DNA from: Kosakonia radicincitans DSM 16656
Lineage (GTDB): Bacteria > Pseudomonadota > Gammaproteobacteria > Enterobacterales > Enterobacteriaceae
NCBI RefSeq assembly: GCF_000280495.2
Contig: NZ_CP018016.1
Span: 62,001 to 126,000 of the forward strand
Direction: 5' to 3'
DNA: 64,000 nt
The translations under genes were made by a program, and so were the position numbers. Below the pieces are notes generated by a model. That model was given only the letters and a program-made list of their open reading frames with translations, was not told the origin of the DNA and ran no database searches. This document shows, one piece after another, positions 40,745-50,436 of this stretch; position 1 is the first letter of the stretch; each line of letters opens with the position of its first letter.

Positions 40745-41848
40745 TTACTTATTATTTTCCGCCAGAGCAAGATACTGCTGGCAAATCGCGTTGATACCGT
40801 AAGATGAAATTTTCTCGCCATCTATTCCCTGGGAATTATTGGCATACATATCGGATAACGTTTTTGCCAGCGACTCGTCGCTCAGGCCGCTAAGGCCGCG
40901 TGCAAGTGGCCCTGTCAAAATCTCCGCCGGCCCACCCGGGCAGTTAGTGCTCACCGGTGGCGTCTGGCAGATAATCGCCTCGACCAGAACATTACCAAAT
41001 CCTTCGCAGTCCGAGCTTAACACTAAGAGGCGAGCACCCTTGATCCAGGGATAGGGGTTAGGTACAAATGAACGAAACACAACCCTGTCAGCGATTCCAA
41101 GACTGCCTGCAAGCGCCTTTAACTGGGCGATTTTTGCATCTGAGCCGTTACCCATCATCACTAAAGGCGCCTCGATTTTGCTAAGCGCATAAGCGCGCAG
41201 CAAGCGGTCGTGCCTTTTGTGTTCGTGGAAACGCCCAACGTGAATCAGGTAGTCCTGCCCCTGCATTTCAAACGGCTGTTCGGCCAGTTGCTGGATAGCT
41301 TCAATATTGAAGGGGTTATGGATAACTGCGCTGCGACGCAGAGGGATTGCCAGCGTGTCGGAAAGATCGTGCAGCACGGCTGACGAGACGGCCACCACAT
41401 TGCGGTTTTCGTAGGTGTGCCGAATCTTCAGATGCTTAAACCAGCGGGAAAATCCACGGCGGTGGCAAAGATAAGAAAATGAGAACATGCCGTGAATACA
41501 AAACCAGACTTTGTCGCGATCAAGCGCGCGGCTGTGGGCAACAATACGGTCGGTTTTATGCAGATGGGAAAAAACAATATCAAACTTTCCGCTACGTTCT
41601 GCCGTAGTAATCGCTTCATCTAACAGCTTTGCCCGACGCGGGATCTCTGTCAGCTTGCGCCAGGGTTTTTTGCATTTATCCTGAATTACCTGGAAATCCA
41701 CACCTTCGGGAATGGGGTAATCGCACACTTTACGCAGTGAGAAAAGCGAGACCTGGTGTCCCATTTCCACTAAGCCGCTGGAGAGCGTGAGGACGGTTTT
41801 TTCTGCGCCTCCACCGGGTAAGCCATCAATAATCATCAGGATGCGCAT
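40745..41848 (-). CDS. wabH: WabH-like core glycosyltransferase (GT4)
   Basis: A 367-residue GT-B fold transferase of family 4. MRILMIIDGLPGGGAEKTVL is the glycine-rich acceptor-side loop. LSSDCEGFGNVLVEAI is the donor-binding EX7E region. In Klebsiella the gene after wabG at this place is wabH, which adds GlcNAc to galacturonic acid in the outer core; together with a WabN deacetylase the sugar ends up as glucosamine. A deacetylase gene is present at 44195, supporting that reading. The gene begins one base after wabG. Specificity is by analogy. Confidence 0.72.
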   Translation of the reverse strand: MRILMIIDGLPGGGAEKTVLTLSSGLVEMGHQVSLFSLRKVCDYPIPEGVDFQVIQDKCKKPWRKLTEIPRRAKLLDEAITTAERSGKFDIVFSHLHKTDRIVAHSRALDRDKVWFCIHGMFSFSYLCHRRGFSRWFKHLKIRHTYENRNVVAVSSAVLHDLSDTLAIPLRRSAVIHNPFNIEAIQQLAEQPFEMQGQDYLIHVGRFHEHKRHDRLLRAYALSKIEAPLVMMGNGSDAKIAQLKALAGSLGIADRVVFRSFVPNPYPWIKGARLLVLSSDCEGFGNVLVEAIICQTPPVSTNCPGGPAEILTGPLARGLSGLSDESLAKTLSDMYANNSQGIDGEKISSYGINAICQQYLALAENNK

Positions 41849-41849
41849 A

Positions 41850-42977
41850 TTAATCCAGAATATTTTGATAAAGCGAAATTAGCTGGCTTGACAGCTTTCC
41901 TGGGGTTGAGTCCTTAACCTTATCGCGGGCTTTCCTGCCCATGTCATTACTCTTTTCCAGTGATGGAATGGCCATCACAGCCTCTCTTAACTTGCCGATA
42001 TCAAGGGCATCACAGAAGAAACCATTACTTCCTTGCTCTATAAATTCCGCTCCACCGCAGCTATCCGAAGTGATGACGGGTAAACCGCATGCCATCGCTT
42101 CCAGAATGACGTTTGGGAAAGGATCATACAACGTTGGTAGCAACAGGCCATCGGAAAGTTGATAAAAAGGCAGCGTCTCTTTTTGCATACCCATAAACCG
42201 GATCTGTTCTTTACAGCCCAGTGACTGGGCAAGCGCCTGATAACGCTTTTCTGCTTTATCCTGGCCTATGACAATCAGATAAGCCGTAGTTCCTGCTATC
42301 GCCTCAATCGCCGCAGCGAGGCCTTTTCGTTCAAAACCCGAGCCAACAAAGCAAAAAACAGTTGCAGCAGCAGGAAGCCCATACTGCTGGCGCAACGCTG
42401 CACGCTGCGCGCTCTCCGCCGGAATGAAACGGCTGGAATCTATTGAATTATAAATGACGTGAATCTTTTTTGCGTCAACGGAAAAGTCTTCGATGATTTC
42501 TCGCTTAATCATCTCCGCATTGCAGATGACTGCTTTCAGCTCTGGCGACTGATACATTTCGCGTTCGGCGCGCATAACATAGCGGTGATAGCGGTCATGC
42601 ATCAGCATTTTTGCACGCCAACCGGGAAGAATACGCGAACGCTGCCGGAGCCAACGTTGATGCACGCCGTCGCCGGCGCGATAGATATCGCAACCCGCAA
42701 TACGCTCGTGACTCTGAACGATATCAAATTGCTGCTCCTGCCATAGCGCGCGCGCAGCGTTAGCAAAGCCCCGTTCCCGGCTAATACGTCCCCATTTGGC
42801 GGGATTGCAAATATGAATGTGCCAGTCGTCCTGGCGCTCCCCTTGCCATTCGCGGGTGATGACGTTTAATTCCAGATCCTGATTACCAAGCGCCATGAGC
42901 GCACGGGAAACAAAGCGCTCCGCACCGCCATCAGGACGATATTTTTGACGAACAATAGCCAGCCGATGACGTTTCAT
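41850..42977 (-). CDS. wabG: Core galacturonosyltransferase WabG (GT4)
   Basis: A 375-residue GT-B transferase of the WaaG/WabG group. RLAIVRQKYRPDGGAERFVS, SHERIAGCDIYRAGDGVHQR and LLLPTLYDPFPNVILEAMAC are the signature blocks. The N-terminal sequence is nearer to Klebsiella WabG, which links galacturonic acid to heptose II, than to E. coli WaaG, which adds glucose there. Galacturonic acid supplies negative charge where E. coli uses phosphate. The start overlaps waaQ by 4 bases. WabG versus WaaG should be checked by phylogeny. Confidence 0.78.
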   Translation of the reverse strand: MKRHRLAIVRQKYRPDGGAERFVSRALMALGNQDLELNVITREWQGERQDDWHIHICNPAKWGRISRERGFANAARALWQEQQFDIVQSHERIAGCDIYRAGDGVHQRWLRQRSRILPGWRAKMLMHDRYHRYVMRAEREMYQSPELKAVICNAEMIKREIIEDFSVDAKKIHVIYNSIDSSRFIPAESAQRAALRQQYGLPAAATVFCFVGSGFERKGLAAAIEAIAGTTAYLIVIGQDKAEKRYQALAQSLGCKEQIRFMGMQKETLPFYQLSDGLLLPTLYDPFPNVILEAMACGLPVITSDSCGGAEFIEQGSNGFFCDALDIGKLREAVMAIPSLEKSNDMGRKARDKVKDSTPGKLSSQLISLYQNILD

Positions 42978-44041
42978 GCCAGATACCTCTTCGCTGCATC
43001 GACAACCGCATCAACGGGGATAGCGTCGAGATAACGTTCACTGGTTTTAGTATCAACGGCGTCAGGGTCGGGGAGTGGCCCAAAATTACCCGCCCAGATA
43101 ACTTCGCCATTAACTTGCCAGGGCGACCAGAAAGTGAGTTTTGACGGGCCGAAAAGCGCAACGCAGGGTGTTTGCAACGCTGCGGCCATGTGCATGGGTA
43201 CAGAATCAACACCAATAAACAGATCGGCATGGTCGATAAGCGACGCAAGCTGGCACAGCGAGAGCTGGCCTGCCAGCGAGATAACGCCGTCCTGCGGCGA
43301 TGCGCTGAGGATCCTGTCGACCATCGACAGCTCTTTTTTATCCGGTCCGGCCGTCAACACAATGGTATGGCCTTCCTGTCGCAGCGCCGTGATAGTTTGC
43401 GCCATTTTGTTTTCATCCCAGCACTTGAAGAACCAGCGTGATGTTGGCTGAATAACGATATAGCGATCGCTGACGCCTTGTGCTGTCAGCTGTTGCCGGG
43501 CGAAATTCCAGTCATCCGCGCTGTAACTCATCGTCACCGTTGAGACGGGAGGAACCGATAAAGGAGAAAGAATAGATAAATTCTGCTCAACGGTGTGCAG
43601 CGCATTGTGGTTTGCAACGGAAACCAGTTCGGTATGACAAAAGCGCCAAAAGGCGTTTTTACGTTTATTGAAGCCGAAGCCGAGACGAACCGGTGCGCCG
43701 GTAAAGCGAGTAACGATAGCGCTGCGCCATTGATCGGCAAGGTTTATCACCAGATGATATTGGCGGGCCCTGAGTGCGCACAGTAACTGCCACTCTTTTT
43801 GCAAATGTTTGAGCGTACCAAGTTGCTTCCATTTGCGATCGATACCGTAAATCGTATTAATCGCCGGGTGCGCTGCCAGCATATCGCGTGTTTCTTCGTA
43901 CAGCAGGACATCAATCTGTGCATCCGGCAAGCCCCGGCGAAGCGAGTTTATCACCGGAGTGGTCAGCAACATGTCGCCATGATGACGAAGTTTAATCAAT
44001 AAAATGCGTAAATCAGGCGTATTCAGTATGTTATTCATCAT
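42974..44041 (-). CDS. waaQ: LPS heptosyltransferase III WaaQ
   Basis: A 355-residue family 9 transferase that adds the branching heptose III to heptose II. ILLIKLRHHGDMLLTTPVI at the N-terminus and GVDSVPMHMAAALQTP near the C-terminus are the GT9 acceptor and ADP-heptose motifs. It leads the waaQ-wabG-wabH-GT2 unit and is divergent from the deacetylase gene. I searched the leader for the RfaH-dependent ops/JUMPstart element and did not find it. Confidence 0.92.
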   Translation of the reverse strand: MMNNILNTPDLRILLIKLRHHGDMLLTTPVINSLRRGLPDAQIDVLLYEETRDMLAAHPAINTIYGIDRKWKQLGTLKHLQKEWQLLCALRARQYHLVINLADQWRSAIVTRFTGAPVRLGFGFNKRKNAFWRFCHTELVSVANHNALHTVEQNLSILSPLSVPPVSTVTMSYSADDWNFARQQLTAQGVSDRYIVIQPTSRWFFKCWDENKMAQTITALRQEGHTIVLTAGPDKKELSMVDRILSASPQDGVISLAGQLSLCQLASLIDHADLFIGVDSVPMHMAAALQTPCVALFGPSKLTFWSPWQVNGEVIWAGNFGPLPDPDAVDTKTSERYLDAIPVDAVVDAAKRYLA

Positions 44042-44194
44042 CGTCTTATCGGCAACAACCTGCCTGCAATTCTAATAGACCTGCTGTTGTCTTGCACTCT
44101 TTCTCCATGCCGTCAGGATTTTATCTCTAAGGGTTTACTCATTGTGATGAGAGTGCGTAACATAGCACTGACCTTTATTTTACCTGGGCTAAAT

Positions 44195-45148
44195 ATGGAT
44201 AAACCGGCGTTTATCATCACGATTGATACAGAGGGTGATAACCTCTGGCAAAATCGCCGCGAGATCAAAACGGAGAACACGCGGTATCTGGCACGTTTTC
44301 AATCATTGTGTGAGCGTTTCGGGTTTAAACCTGTCTGGCTAACCAATTATGAAATGGCAACCGATCCAGCGTTTGTTGAGTTCGCGAAAGACGTCATCGC
44401 CCGGGGGGAAGGGGAGGTTGGGATGCACCTGCATGCATGGAATAGCCCCCCGGATCATGATTTAACGGGCGATGACTGGCGCTGGCAGCCCTATCTGATT
44501 GAGTATCCCTCGGCAGTATTGCGTGAAAAAGTCTGTTTTATGACGCAGTTACTTGAGGATACATTCAGCACCAAAATGTTGAGCCATCGCGCCGGACGCT
44601 GGGCGTTCGACAGCCGCTACGCGAAATTGCTTATCGAACTGGGCTACCAGGTAGACTGTTCGGTTACACCTCGTGTTAACTGGCGTAATGCGAAAGGCGC
44701 GCCGCAGGGTTCTGGCGGTACGGATTACCAGCATTTCCCGCAGCATGCCTATTTCATTGATGTTGATGATATTTCTAAGCCCGGAACCAGTTCACTGCTT
44801 GAGGTTCCGATGAGTATTCAATATAAGCATCCCGCGTGGCTCAACGTGATTAAGCAGAGCTACGATCGGTTGCGCGGTAAATACCGTTCGCCTTCGGTGA
44901 ACTGGTTACGCCCTTCCGGCGGAAATACAGCACAGATGATTGATGTTGCGCAAAAATGTCTGGCGCAAGGGAATGGATACGTCGAGTTTATGCTGCATTC
45001 ATCGGAATTTATGCCGGGCGGCAGCCCAACCTTTAAGGATGAGGCCGCGATTGAGGGGCTGTACCGGGATCTTGAAGAGCTGTTTGAGTGGCTGGCTACC
45101 AGAACACAGGGTATGACGCTGGCCGGGTTTTATCAGCAGCAGAAATAA
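44195..45148 (+). CDS. wabN: Polysaccharide deacetylase, WabN-like
   Basis: A 317-residue protein with the NodB-type deacetylase pattern. ITIDTEGD supplies the catalytic Asp and metal site, HLHAWNSPPDHD the zinc histidines, HRAGRWAFDS the arginine motif, and FMLHSSEFMPGG the last motif. In Klebsiella cores WabN removes the acetyl group from the GlcNAc that WabH adds, giving glucosamine. This gene is placed within the waa locus but on the opposite strand, with its own promoter, between waaQ and waaL. The frame extends up to 44087, but MDKPAFIITIDTEGD is the natural N-terminus; the ribosome site there is weak. Confidence 0.7.
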   Translation: MDKPAFIITIDTEGDNLWQNRREIKTENTRYLARFQSLCERFGFKPVWLTNYEMATDPAFVEFAKDVIARGEGEVGMHLHAWNSPPDHDLTGDDWRWQPYLIEYPSAVLREKVCFMTQLLEDTFSTKMLSHRAGRWAFDSRYAKLLIELGYQVDCSVTPRVNWRNAKGAPQGSGGTDYQHFPQHAYFIDVDDISKPGTSSLLEVPMSIQYKHPAWLNVIKQSYDRLRGKYRSPSVNWLRPSGGNTAQMIDVAQKCLAQGNGYVEFMLHSSEFMPGGSPTFKDEAAIEGLYRDLEELFEWLATRTQGMTLAGFYQQQK

Positions 45149-45177
45149 AAAATGCCCGATTTATCGGGCATTTTTTT
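45147..45177. terminator. Bidirectional terminator between wabN-like gene and waaL
   Basis: AAAAAATGCCCGA and TCGGGCATTTTTT make a perfect 13-base stem with a TTTA loop. It overlaps the stop codon of the deacetylase gene and lies 5 bases from the waaL stop, ending both convergent transcripts. Confidence 0.9.
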
Positions 45178-45181
45178 ATCG

Positions 45182-46390
45182 TCACGCTTCCCTTCGCGAA
45201 AAGGATGTGGCCAGCGCAAAGATGGCCATAAAGAATAGCACCGCCTCGGAACTCAGAAGTATGACGTCAGTCATTCCGTACAGTAGTAAAAGCAGCACTG
45301 TCACCAGCAGCAGTCCGTTATTATTGCGGATGGCGTAAGAAATCACCGAAATAAAGAAGAATAAGAGCAGCAGCAGCCCCGGGATACCCTGAAGCGAATA
45401 CTTCTCGATAAATTCATTGTGCAAATGAATCCTGATGTATTCAAGTGAGGCCGCAAGATGCGGATGCCCATCGTTGACATAATTTTGCGACCAGATTTCA
45501 CGGCTCTCGATGGACTGCCCTAATGGGTGTGCAAGGCCGTTTTGTACGCCAATAATCCACATGGAGAAGCGAGCGCCGAGTGAAGTACTATCCTGACCTT
45601 TCTGATAATCCTCAATCTCCGATTGCGTTTGTGCTATCTTAGGCTCAATCAGCGGCTTATAGCTTACGAGAAAAATACCTGCCACGATGCAGCAAAAAAT
45701 CACCATGGATTTAAGATGGAATTTACGGAAATGGTAAAGTGTCAGCACAATGGCCAGAATTAAATACAGCCCCATAGCCGCTCGCGTACCGGTCAGTAGA
45801 ATAATGAACCAGGAAAGCAAAATAGTGACGCCAGCCAGCACGTAGAGTTTTACACTTTGCTGCAAATAGAGGCTATAAACGAAGGCCAACGAAAGAACGG
45901 AATACACATAGGCGGACACGGTCGCGCGATTAATTGCCATCATAACGCGATCCACGCCCTGTGAGGCTTGCCACAGGCCGTAAGCCGTTGCCAGCGTATA
46001 ACCCGTAGCTGTGGCGATCAGGAAATATTTCTGGAAGTTCTCTTTGGTTACGTAGTACTTAAATCGATCAATATAGAAAACTAACAAGCTTGCCAGCATC
46101 AGCTTCTTGCTGGCGCCAAGGTAGTCGCTATATCTGTTAATGCCTTCCGTCTGGTATTCATAAATGAAGTACCACGCCAGATTTAACACGCCGATAAGTA
46201 AAATTGGCAGTGCGATACTAAAAGGACGAAGGGAAATTCGTTTGTACTCAAAAAGTAAGCCAATAATACTGGCGTATACGGCAATATAAAAGCATTGTCT
46301 CTGCATGCCTGAATTGACAAGGGCAAGTGCCACCGAGGCAAATGCTAAAACAAGTGTTAACAGATAAAGCCGTAATCTTACTTTTTCCAT
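45182..46390 (-). CDS. waaL: O-antigen ligase WaaL family protein
   Basis: A 402-residue membrane protein with about ten to twelve hydrophobic segments and one large periplasmic loop (about residues 260-330). A Wzy_C/WaaL-type TGTRAAMGLYLILAIVL lies before the loop, and HLHNEFIEKYSLQGIPGL after it holds the conserved His-Asn. WaaL joins undecaprenyl-linked O polysaccharide to the lipid A-core in the periplasm. Sequence outside these motifs is poorly conserved, as usual for ligases matched to their core. It is last in the hldD-to-waaL unit and overlaps the upstream gene by 13 bases. Confidence 0.85.
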   Translation of the reverse strand: MEKVRLRLYLLTLVLAFASVALALVNSGMQRQCFYIAVYASIIGLLFEYKRISLRPFSIALPILLIGVLNLAWYFIYEYQTEGINRYSDYLGASKKLMLASLLVFYIDRFKYYVTKENFQKYFLIATATGYTLATAYGLWQASQGVDRVMMAINRATVSAYVYSVLSLAFVYSLYLQQSVKLYVLAGVTILLSWFIILLTGTRAAMGLYLILAIVLTLYHFRKFHLKSMVIFCCIVAGIFLVSYKPLIEPKIAQTQSEIEDYQKGQDSTSLGARFSMWIIGVQNGLAHPLGQSIESREIWSQNYVNDGHPHLAASLEYIRIHLHNEFIEKYSLQGIPGLLLLLFFFISVISYAIRNNNGLLLVTVLLLLLYGMTDVILLSSEAVLFFMAIFALATSFSRREA

Positions 46391-47286
46391 AGTGCCTCAA
46401 TGACCCTTTTTTTATAGCTGAAACGAACATCGCTGGACAGATAAAATGAAAGCGAATAAAGCTCACTGACGCGCTGCCTGACTATGAGCAACTGTTTATC
46501 AGTAAGATATTTCTTATGATTGCTGTAAATATCAAACCAGTGGCAATTAACCAGGTGCCGGAATTTCCGTGGAAAGGTTTTTTCCATCTGTAACGTACAC
46601 TCAATAAGCGGCGCAATTTTGCTGGCGCTCAGGGTACTGGAGAGGCTGTCGTTACGTTTAATGTAATAATAATATCCCTGGCGCTGATAAAATATTTTTT
46701 TAGCCTGCATCAACATCCCGGGAAATACAGCAAAATCTTCGTAACAAATCATTGAAGGAATGGGATTACTGTTATAGAGCTCCCGACGGATAAACTGCCC
46801 AATAAGATGCGCCTGAAAATCCTTATGGAGCAGAAAACGTCGCACAGCATCATGTGTTGATAACGGTATCGGATTAAAACCCTGCCACGAGGTGGAAATT
46901 TTGCTGGTATCGCGGATCTCAAGCAAACGTGTCAACAGCATATCTGGCTGCTGTGCTTTGAGGAAATTTACTGCATCACGCAGACTATTGGGTTTTAGCT
47001 GGTCATCACTATCGAGCATTGTGATGTATTCACCCGAGGCCAGAGAAACGGCACTATTACGAACCTGGCCGACATTGCGGTAGTTTACCTGACGGCTAAT
47101 AACGTGCGGTAATTTATCCTTCCACGCATCAATAATGGTTTGCGTTGCATCTTCTGAGCTGTCGTTAAAAATAATAATTTCAAGCTCTTGAGCGCAGGTA
47201 TCGATTGCTGCCAGCAGGCTTTCAAGGGTCTCGGTAAGTGTTTTTTCAGCGTTATGTGCTGCGATGATGACGCTAAGAAAAGCCAT
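46378..47286 (-). CDS. Family 2 glycosyltransferase of the core locus
   Basis: A 302-residue GT2 transferase with LSVIIAAHNAEKTLTETLES, FNDSSEDAT, RNSAVSLASGEYITM and the metal-binding LDSDD. It has no membrane segment and probably works on the cytoplasmic face with the other core enzymes. The frame begins at 47316 inside the previous gene, but MAFLSVIIAAHN at 47286 is the natural start. Sugar and linkage are unknown. It lies between a GT9 gene and waaL, where outer-core transferases vary between strains. AT content is slightly higher than its neighbours. Confidence 0.78.
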   Translation of the reverse strand: MAFLSVIIAAHNAEKTLTETLESLLAAIDTCAQELEIIIFNDSSEDATQTIIDAWKDKLPHVISRQVNYRNVGQVRNSAVSLASGEYITMLDSDDQLKPNSLRDAVNFLKAQQPDMLLTRLLEIRDTSKISTSWQGFNPIPLSTHDAVRRFLLHKDFQAHLIGQFIRRELYNSNPIPSMICYEDFAVFPGMLMQAKKIFYQRQGYYYYIKRNDSLSSTLSASKIAPLIECTLQMEKTFPRKFRHLVNCHWFDIYSNHKKYLTDKQLLIVRQRVSELYSLSFYLSSDVRFSYKKRVIEALWKK

Positions 47287-47290
47287 AGAA

Positions 47291-48400
47291 TCAGTTACCT
47301 TGTGCGTCGCTAACATTTAGTAATGCGCTGGCTTTGGGTAATTCACGAATGAATTGTTCAATCTGATCAAGCGAGGTATCGGTAACGGCAAATAATTCCT
47401 CACGATCTTGCGAAAAATAATATTGTGTTTCAAAAACATAAGAGCAAATATTCTTGTCATCACCAATCAAAAGTGTCTTGCCTAAGGGGCGTTGTTCGTA
47501 ATGGCAACACGGCCCGAATAGCATAACGACCGGAACATTAACCGCATCGGCGATATAAATATTCCCCGAATCCGAAGCGATATAGCAGTCCATTTTGGAA
47601 ATAGCCCAGGGCAATTCTTCAAGTGAGACTTTACCTATCATATTAACGAAATTGGGGAAGTTGCCGTAGGCTGCGGTAATGTCATCCATCCACGACTGCT
47701 CATTCGGCGTTCCAAACACGTAAAACACGCAGGGTAGCGTTGCCAGGCAATCAACAATCCGTTTCCAGATAACCGGCGGAACCGTTTTGGCTTTGTTACC
47801 TGCGGAAATACTGATACCGATACGAATGACGCCGGGTTTATCGAGGATCTCCGGATAGACGGCAGGCCTGAAGAGCGGTTTTGTCGCGTGCTTGGGAGAC
47901 ATCTCCCAGGACAGTGAACGGTCAGCCAGCTGCAGATAATTGGTTACGGACAACGTCTTTTTTCCATGATCGACGATACCATCTGCCGTTGCATAGAAGA
48001 CCCCGTGATACCACTTGCGCGCGTAAGTACTGAGAAACTGCTTATTACTGGCATTACAAACAGCGGCAAAGAACAGGTTTGCGCTATTCGGTTGCAGCAG
48101 ATAAACATTGTCGTAGCGGTTCATGATATGACAGGCGAAACTGAGTTTTTGCCACAGATTGCGTTTGCGCTGCTCAATAAAAAAAGCCGTTTCAATGGTC
48201 TCATCATGCTGTGCCAGCATGCTGACGCTTCGGCTCATCAGTACGTCACTTTTCTGCAGGTACGCCAGTAAGGGTGTCACGTTAATAAAATCGCCGATTT
48301 TAGCCGTTTGAATGACCAGATTGCGCCCGGTTTTCTTACGGAATAACTTGCGGATGATTTTCACCGGCAGTAATAAAATCAGCAGAAAAATATAACTCAT
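47291..48400 (-). CDS. Family 9 glycosyltransferase (heptosyltransferase-like)
   Basis: A 369-residue transferase with a hydrophobic N-terminal segment (about residues 4-13). RNLVIQTAKIGDFINVTPLL resembles the GT9 acceptor loop, and IASDSGNIYIADAVNVPVVM with LFGP is the ADP-heptose-type donor motif. Its sequence is well diverged from WaaC, WaaF and WaaQ, all present in this window, so it likely adds an extra sugar (heptose or another) to the core. Klebsiella carries comparable extra genes here. It begins 3 bases after waaC. Confidence 0.78.
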   Translation of the reverse strand: MSYIFLLILLLPVKIIRKLFRKKTGRNLVIQTAKIGDFINVTPLLAYLQKSDVLMSRSVSMLAQHDETIETAFFIEQRKRNLWQKLSFACHIMNRYDNVYLLQPNSANLFFAAVCNASNKQFLSTYARKWYHGVFYATADGIVDHGKKTLSVTNYLQLADRSLSWEMSPKHATKPLFRPAVYPEILDKPGVIRIGISISAGNKAKTVPPVIWKRIVDCLATLPCVFYVFGTPNEQSWMDDITAAYGNFPNFVNMIGKVSLEELPWAISKMDCYIASDSGNIYIADAVNVPVVMLFGPCCHYEQRPLGKTLLIGDDKNICSYVFETQYYFSQDREELFAVTDTSLDQIEQFIRELPKASALLNVSDAQGN

Positions 48401-48403
48401 TGA

Positions 48404-49384
48404 TTAGGCATCTCTGTCGCGCAGTGGCTGGTGGTTCTGAAGAAACGTGAAAATCTCATCCGCTGTTATATCTCCCATCCGCCCGGTTGGGCTTACCACC
48501 TGATGCTGATTTTTGCCGTATCCGCCAATTAGCCCCGGATCGGTTGGGCCAAACAGCGTGATATTGGGGCGATCGAGCGCAGCCGTTAAATGGCTCAGCC
48601 CCGTATCGACGGAAACGACAGTCTGCGCGCCGGCAAGTTGTGCCGCAACCTGCGCCAGCGAAAGTTTAGGCAAAACTTCAACATGATCAAAGCCCGCAGC
48701 CATGCGTTCCGCTCGTTGGCGTTCATGTTCCGCACCCCATGGGAGTTTAATATGGATGCCGGTTGGTTGCATTAATTCGAGCAGTTCACGCCAGCGGCTT
48801 TCCGGCCAGTGTTTATCATCGCGGGTGGTGGCGTGCAAAAAGATGGCGTACGGCGGATGCGCCGTATCGGCAACGGCAAAATGGCGCGCAATCGCATAAT
48901 CGCCCTGGGTTTGCGGTTTCGCGTAACCGAGGCTTTTTGCAAACAGCTCGCGGATACGTTCCACCGCATGTTGCTGTTTTGTGATGTGGTGGCGACGATT
49001 GTAAAACAGGCTTGCCAGCGGCTCGCGGGCGCTGCTCCAGTCCAGCCCGTGTTTTACTCCGCACGCCAGCCGGGTAACCAGCGCGGCGCTTTTCACCAGG
49101 CCCTGCGCATCAATAATGGCATCGTAACGTTCGGCCTGCACGGCTTCGCGGAAGGCTTTGCGCTCTGCCACAATGGGCGCGGAAAACCAGGCTTTACGCC
49201 AGCGGCGGATTGCCACCGGAATAACGCGATCAACGGCGGCATGCCAGGAGGGGATCTGGGCAAATCCCTCTTCGACCACCCAGTCAAAGCGGACCCCAGC
49301 AATCGCCTGCATGGCATCTGTCAGCGCGGGCAAGGTATGCAGCACATCGCCCATTGAGGAGGTTTTCACGATCAATACCCGCAT
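48404..49384 (-). CDS. waaC: LPS heptosyltransferase I WaaC
   Basis: A 326-residue GT9 enzyme that adds the first L-glycero-D-manno-heptose to Kdo. Evidence is VLIVKTSSMGDVLHTLPAL at the N-terminus and SVDTGLSHLTAALDRP near residue 260. It is 3 bases downstream of waaF in the conserved hldD-waaF-waaC order. Loss of this gene gives deep-rough LPS in relatives. Confidence 0.97.
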   Translation of the reverse strand: MRVLIVKTSSMGDVLHTLPALTDAMQAIAGVRFDWVVEEGFAQIPSWHAAVDRVIPVAIRRWRKAWFSAPIVAERKAFREAVQAERYDAIIDAQGLVKSAALVTRLACGVKHGLDWSSAREPLASLFYNRRHHITKQQHAVERIRELFAKSLGYAKPQTQGDYAIARHFAVADTAHPPYAIFLHATTRDDKHWPESRWRELLELMQPTGIHIKLPWGAEHERQRAERMAAGFDHVEVLPKLSLAQVAAQLAGAQTVVSVDTGLSHLTAALDRPNITLFGPTDPGLIGGYGKNQHQVVSPTGRMGDITADEIFTFLQNHQPLRDRDA

Positions 49385-49387
49385 CGG

Positions 49388-50434
49388 TTATCCTTCCGCA
49401 TCCAGCAGCAATGCATTTAACTCTTCCAGTACGCGTTGCGGCGTAATATCGATCAGGCTCTGGTGATAGCCTTCGGCAGCATCGCCTTTACGCACTTTGT
49501 GATAGCCGGAAATCAAACGGATGACGCGCGCTTTATGCGACAGCGGCGGGGTAAAATCCGGGCTGCTTGGGCCGTACAGCGCCACCAGCGGACGGTTGAG
49601 CGCGGCGGCGACGTGCATCAAACCGGAGTCGTTGGAGACGACCGCTTTGCAGGCGGCGATCAACACCACGGCTTGTTCCAGCTGGGTTTTCCCGGCCAGA
49701 TTGCGGCACCAGGCTTGTTGCTCGACATTCAGCGCGGCGAGGATCTCGTTGCCCGCTTCATGGTCTTTCGCGGAACCGAACAGCACCACCTGATAACCTT
49801 CGTCAATCAACTGCTTTGCCAGTTCCGCATAGTGATAGTGCGGCCAGCGCTTGGCCGGGCCGAACTCCGCGCCGGGGCAGAAGCCAATCATCGGGCGTTC
49901 TGCTGAGATGGCAAATGCGGCGCAGGCTTGTGTTTTTTCCCCGTCATTGACCTGCAACTGTGGCCACAGTAGCGGCTGCGGCAGATCTTTCGCCGAGGCC
50001 ATGACGCCTTTGTCATAGGCCAGCGCTACGTAGCGTTCGACCATCAGCGGCCAGGCTTGCTTATCCAGTACCCGCGCATCGTTCAGCAGCCCATAACGCA
50101 TCTCGCCGCGCCAGCCGGTACGATGAGGGATTCTGGCAAAGAAGGGGACCAGCGCCGATTTAAAGGAGTTTGGCAGGACGTATGCCCGGTCATAGCGTTT
50201 TTCCCGCAGGCTATGGCCCAGCTTGCGGCGCTCGCCAATTTCCAGCGCGCCGTGGCCCAATGGCATCGGGATCGCTTCGTTGACTTCCGGCATGCGTGAT
50301 AAAAGAGGACGGCACCACGCGGGTGCCATCACATCGATTATCGCTTGGGGAAAGCGCGCTTTGAGCGTGCGATAGAGACTTTGCGACATCATCATGTCGC
50401 CCACCCATGACGGGCCAATGACCAAAATTTTCAT
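49388..50434 (-). CDS. waaF: LPS heptosyltransferase II WaaF
   Basis: A 348-residue GT9 enzyme that adds heptose II to heptose I. ILVIGPSWVGDMMMSQSLYR and SNDSGLMHVAAALNRPLVAL are the conserved acceptor and donor blocks. It starts 2 bases after hldD and ends 3 before waaC. Length as in E. coli. Confidence 0.97.
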   Translation of the reverse strand: MKILVIGPSWVGDMMMSQSLYRTLKARFPQAIIDVMAPAWCRPLLSRMPEVNEAIPMPLGHGALEIGERRKLGHSLREKRYDRAYVLPNSFKSALVPFFARIPHRTGWRGEMRYGLLNDARVLDKQAWPLMVERYVALAYDKGVMASAKDLPQPLLWPQLQVNDGEKTQACAAFAISAERPMIGFCPGAEFGPAKRWPHYHYAELAKQLIDEGYQVVLFGSAKDHEAGNEILAALNVEQQAWCRNLAGKTQLEQAVVLIAACKAVVSNDSGLMHVAAALNRPLVALYGPSSPDFTPPLSHKARVIRLISGYHKVRKGDAAEGYHQSLIDITPQRVLEELNALLLDAEG

Positions 50435-50436
50435 AC

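Noticed and set aside
44042..44194. Possible RfaH ops/JUMPstart element upstream of waaQ
   Set aside because: I looked for GGCGGTAGC-like sequence on the minus strand and found only loose partial matches, so RfaH control is not claimed.
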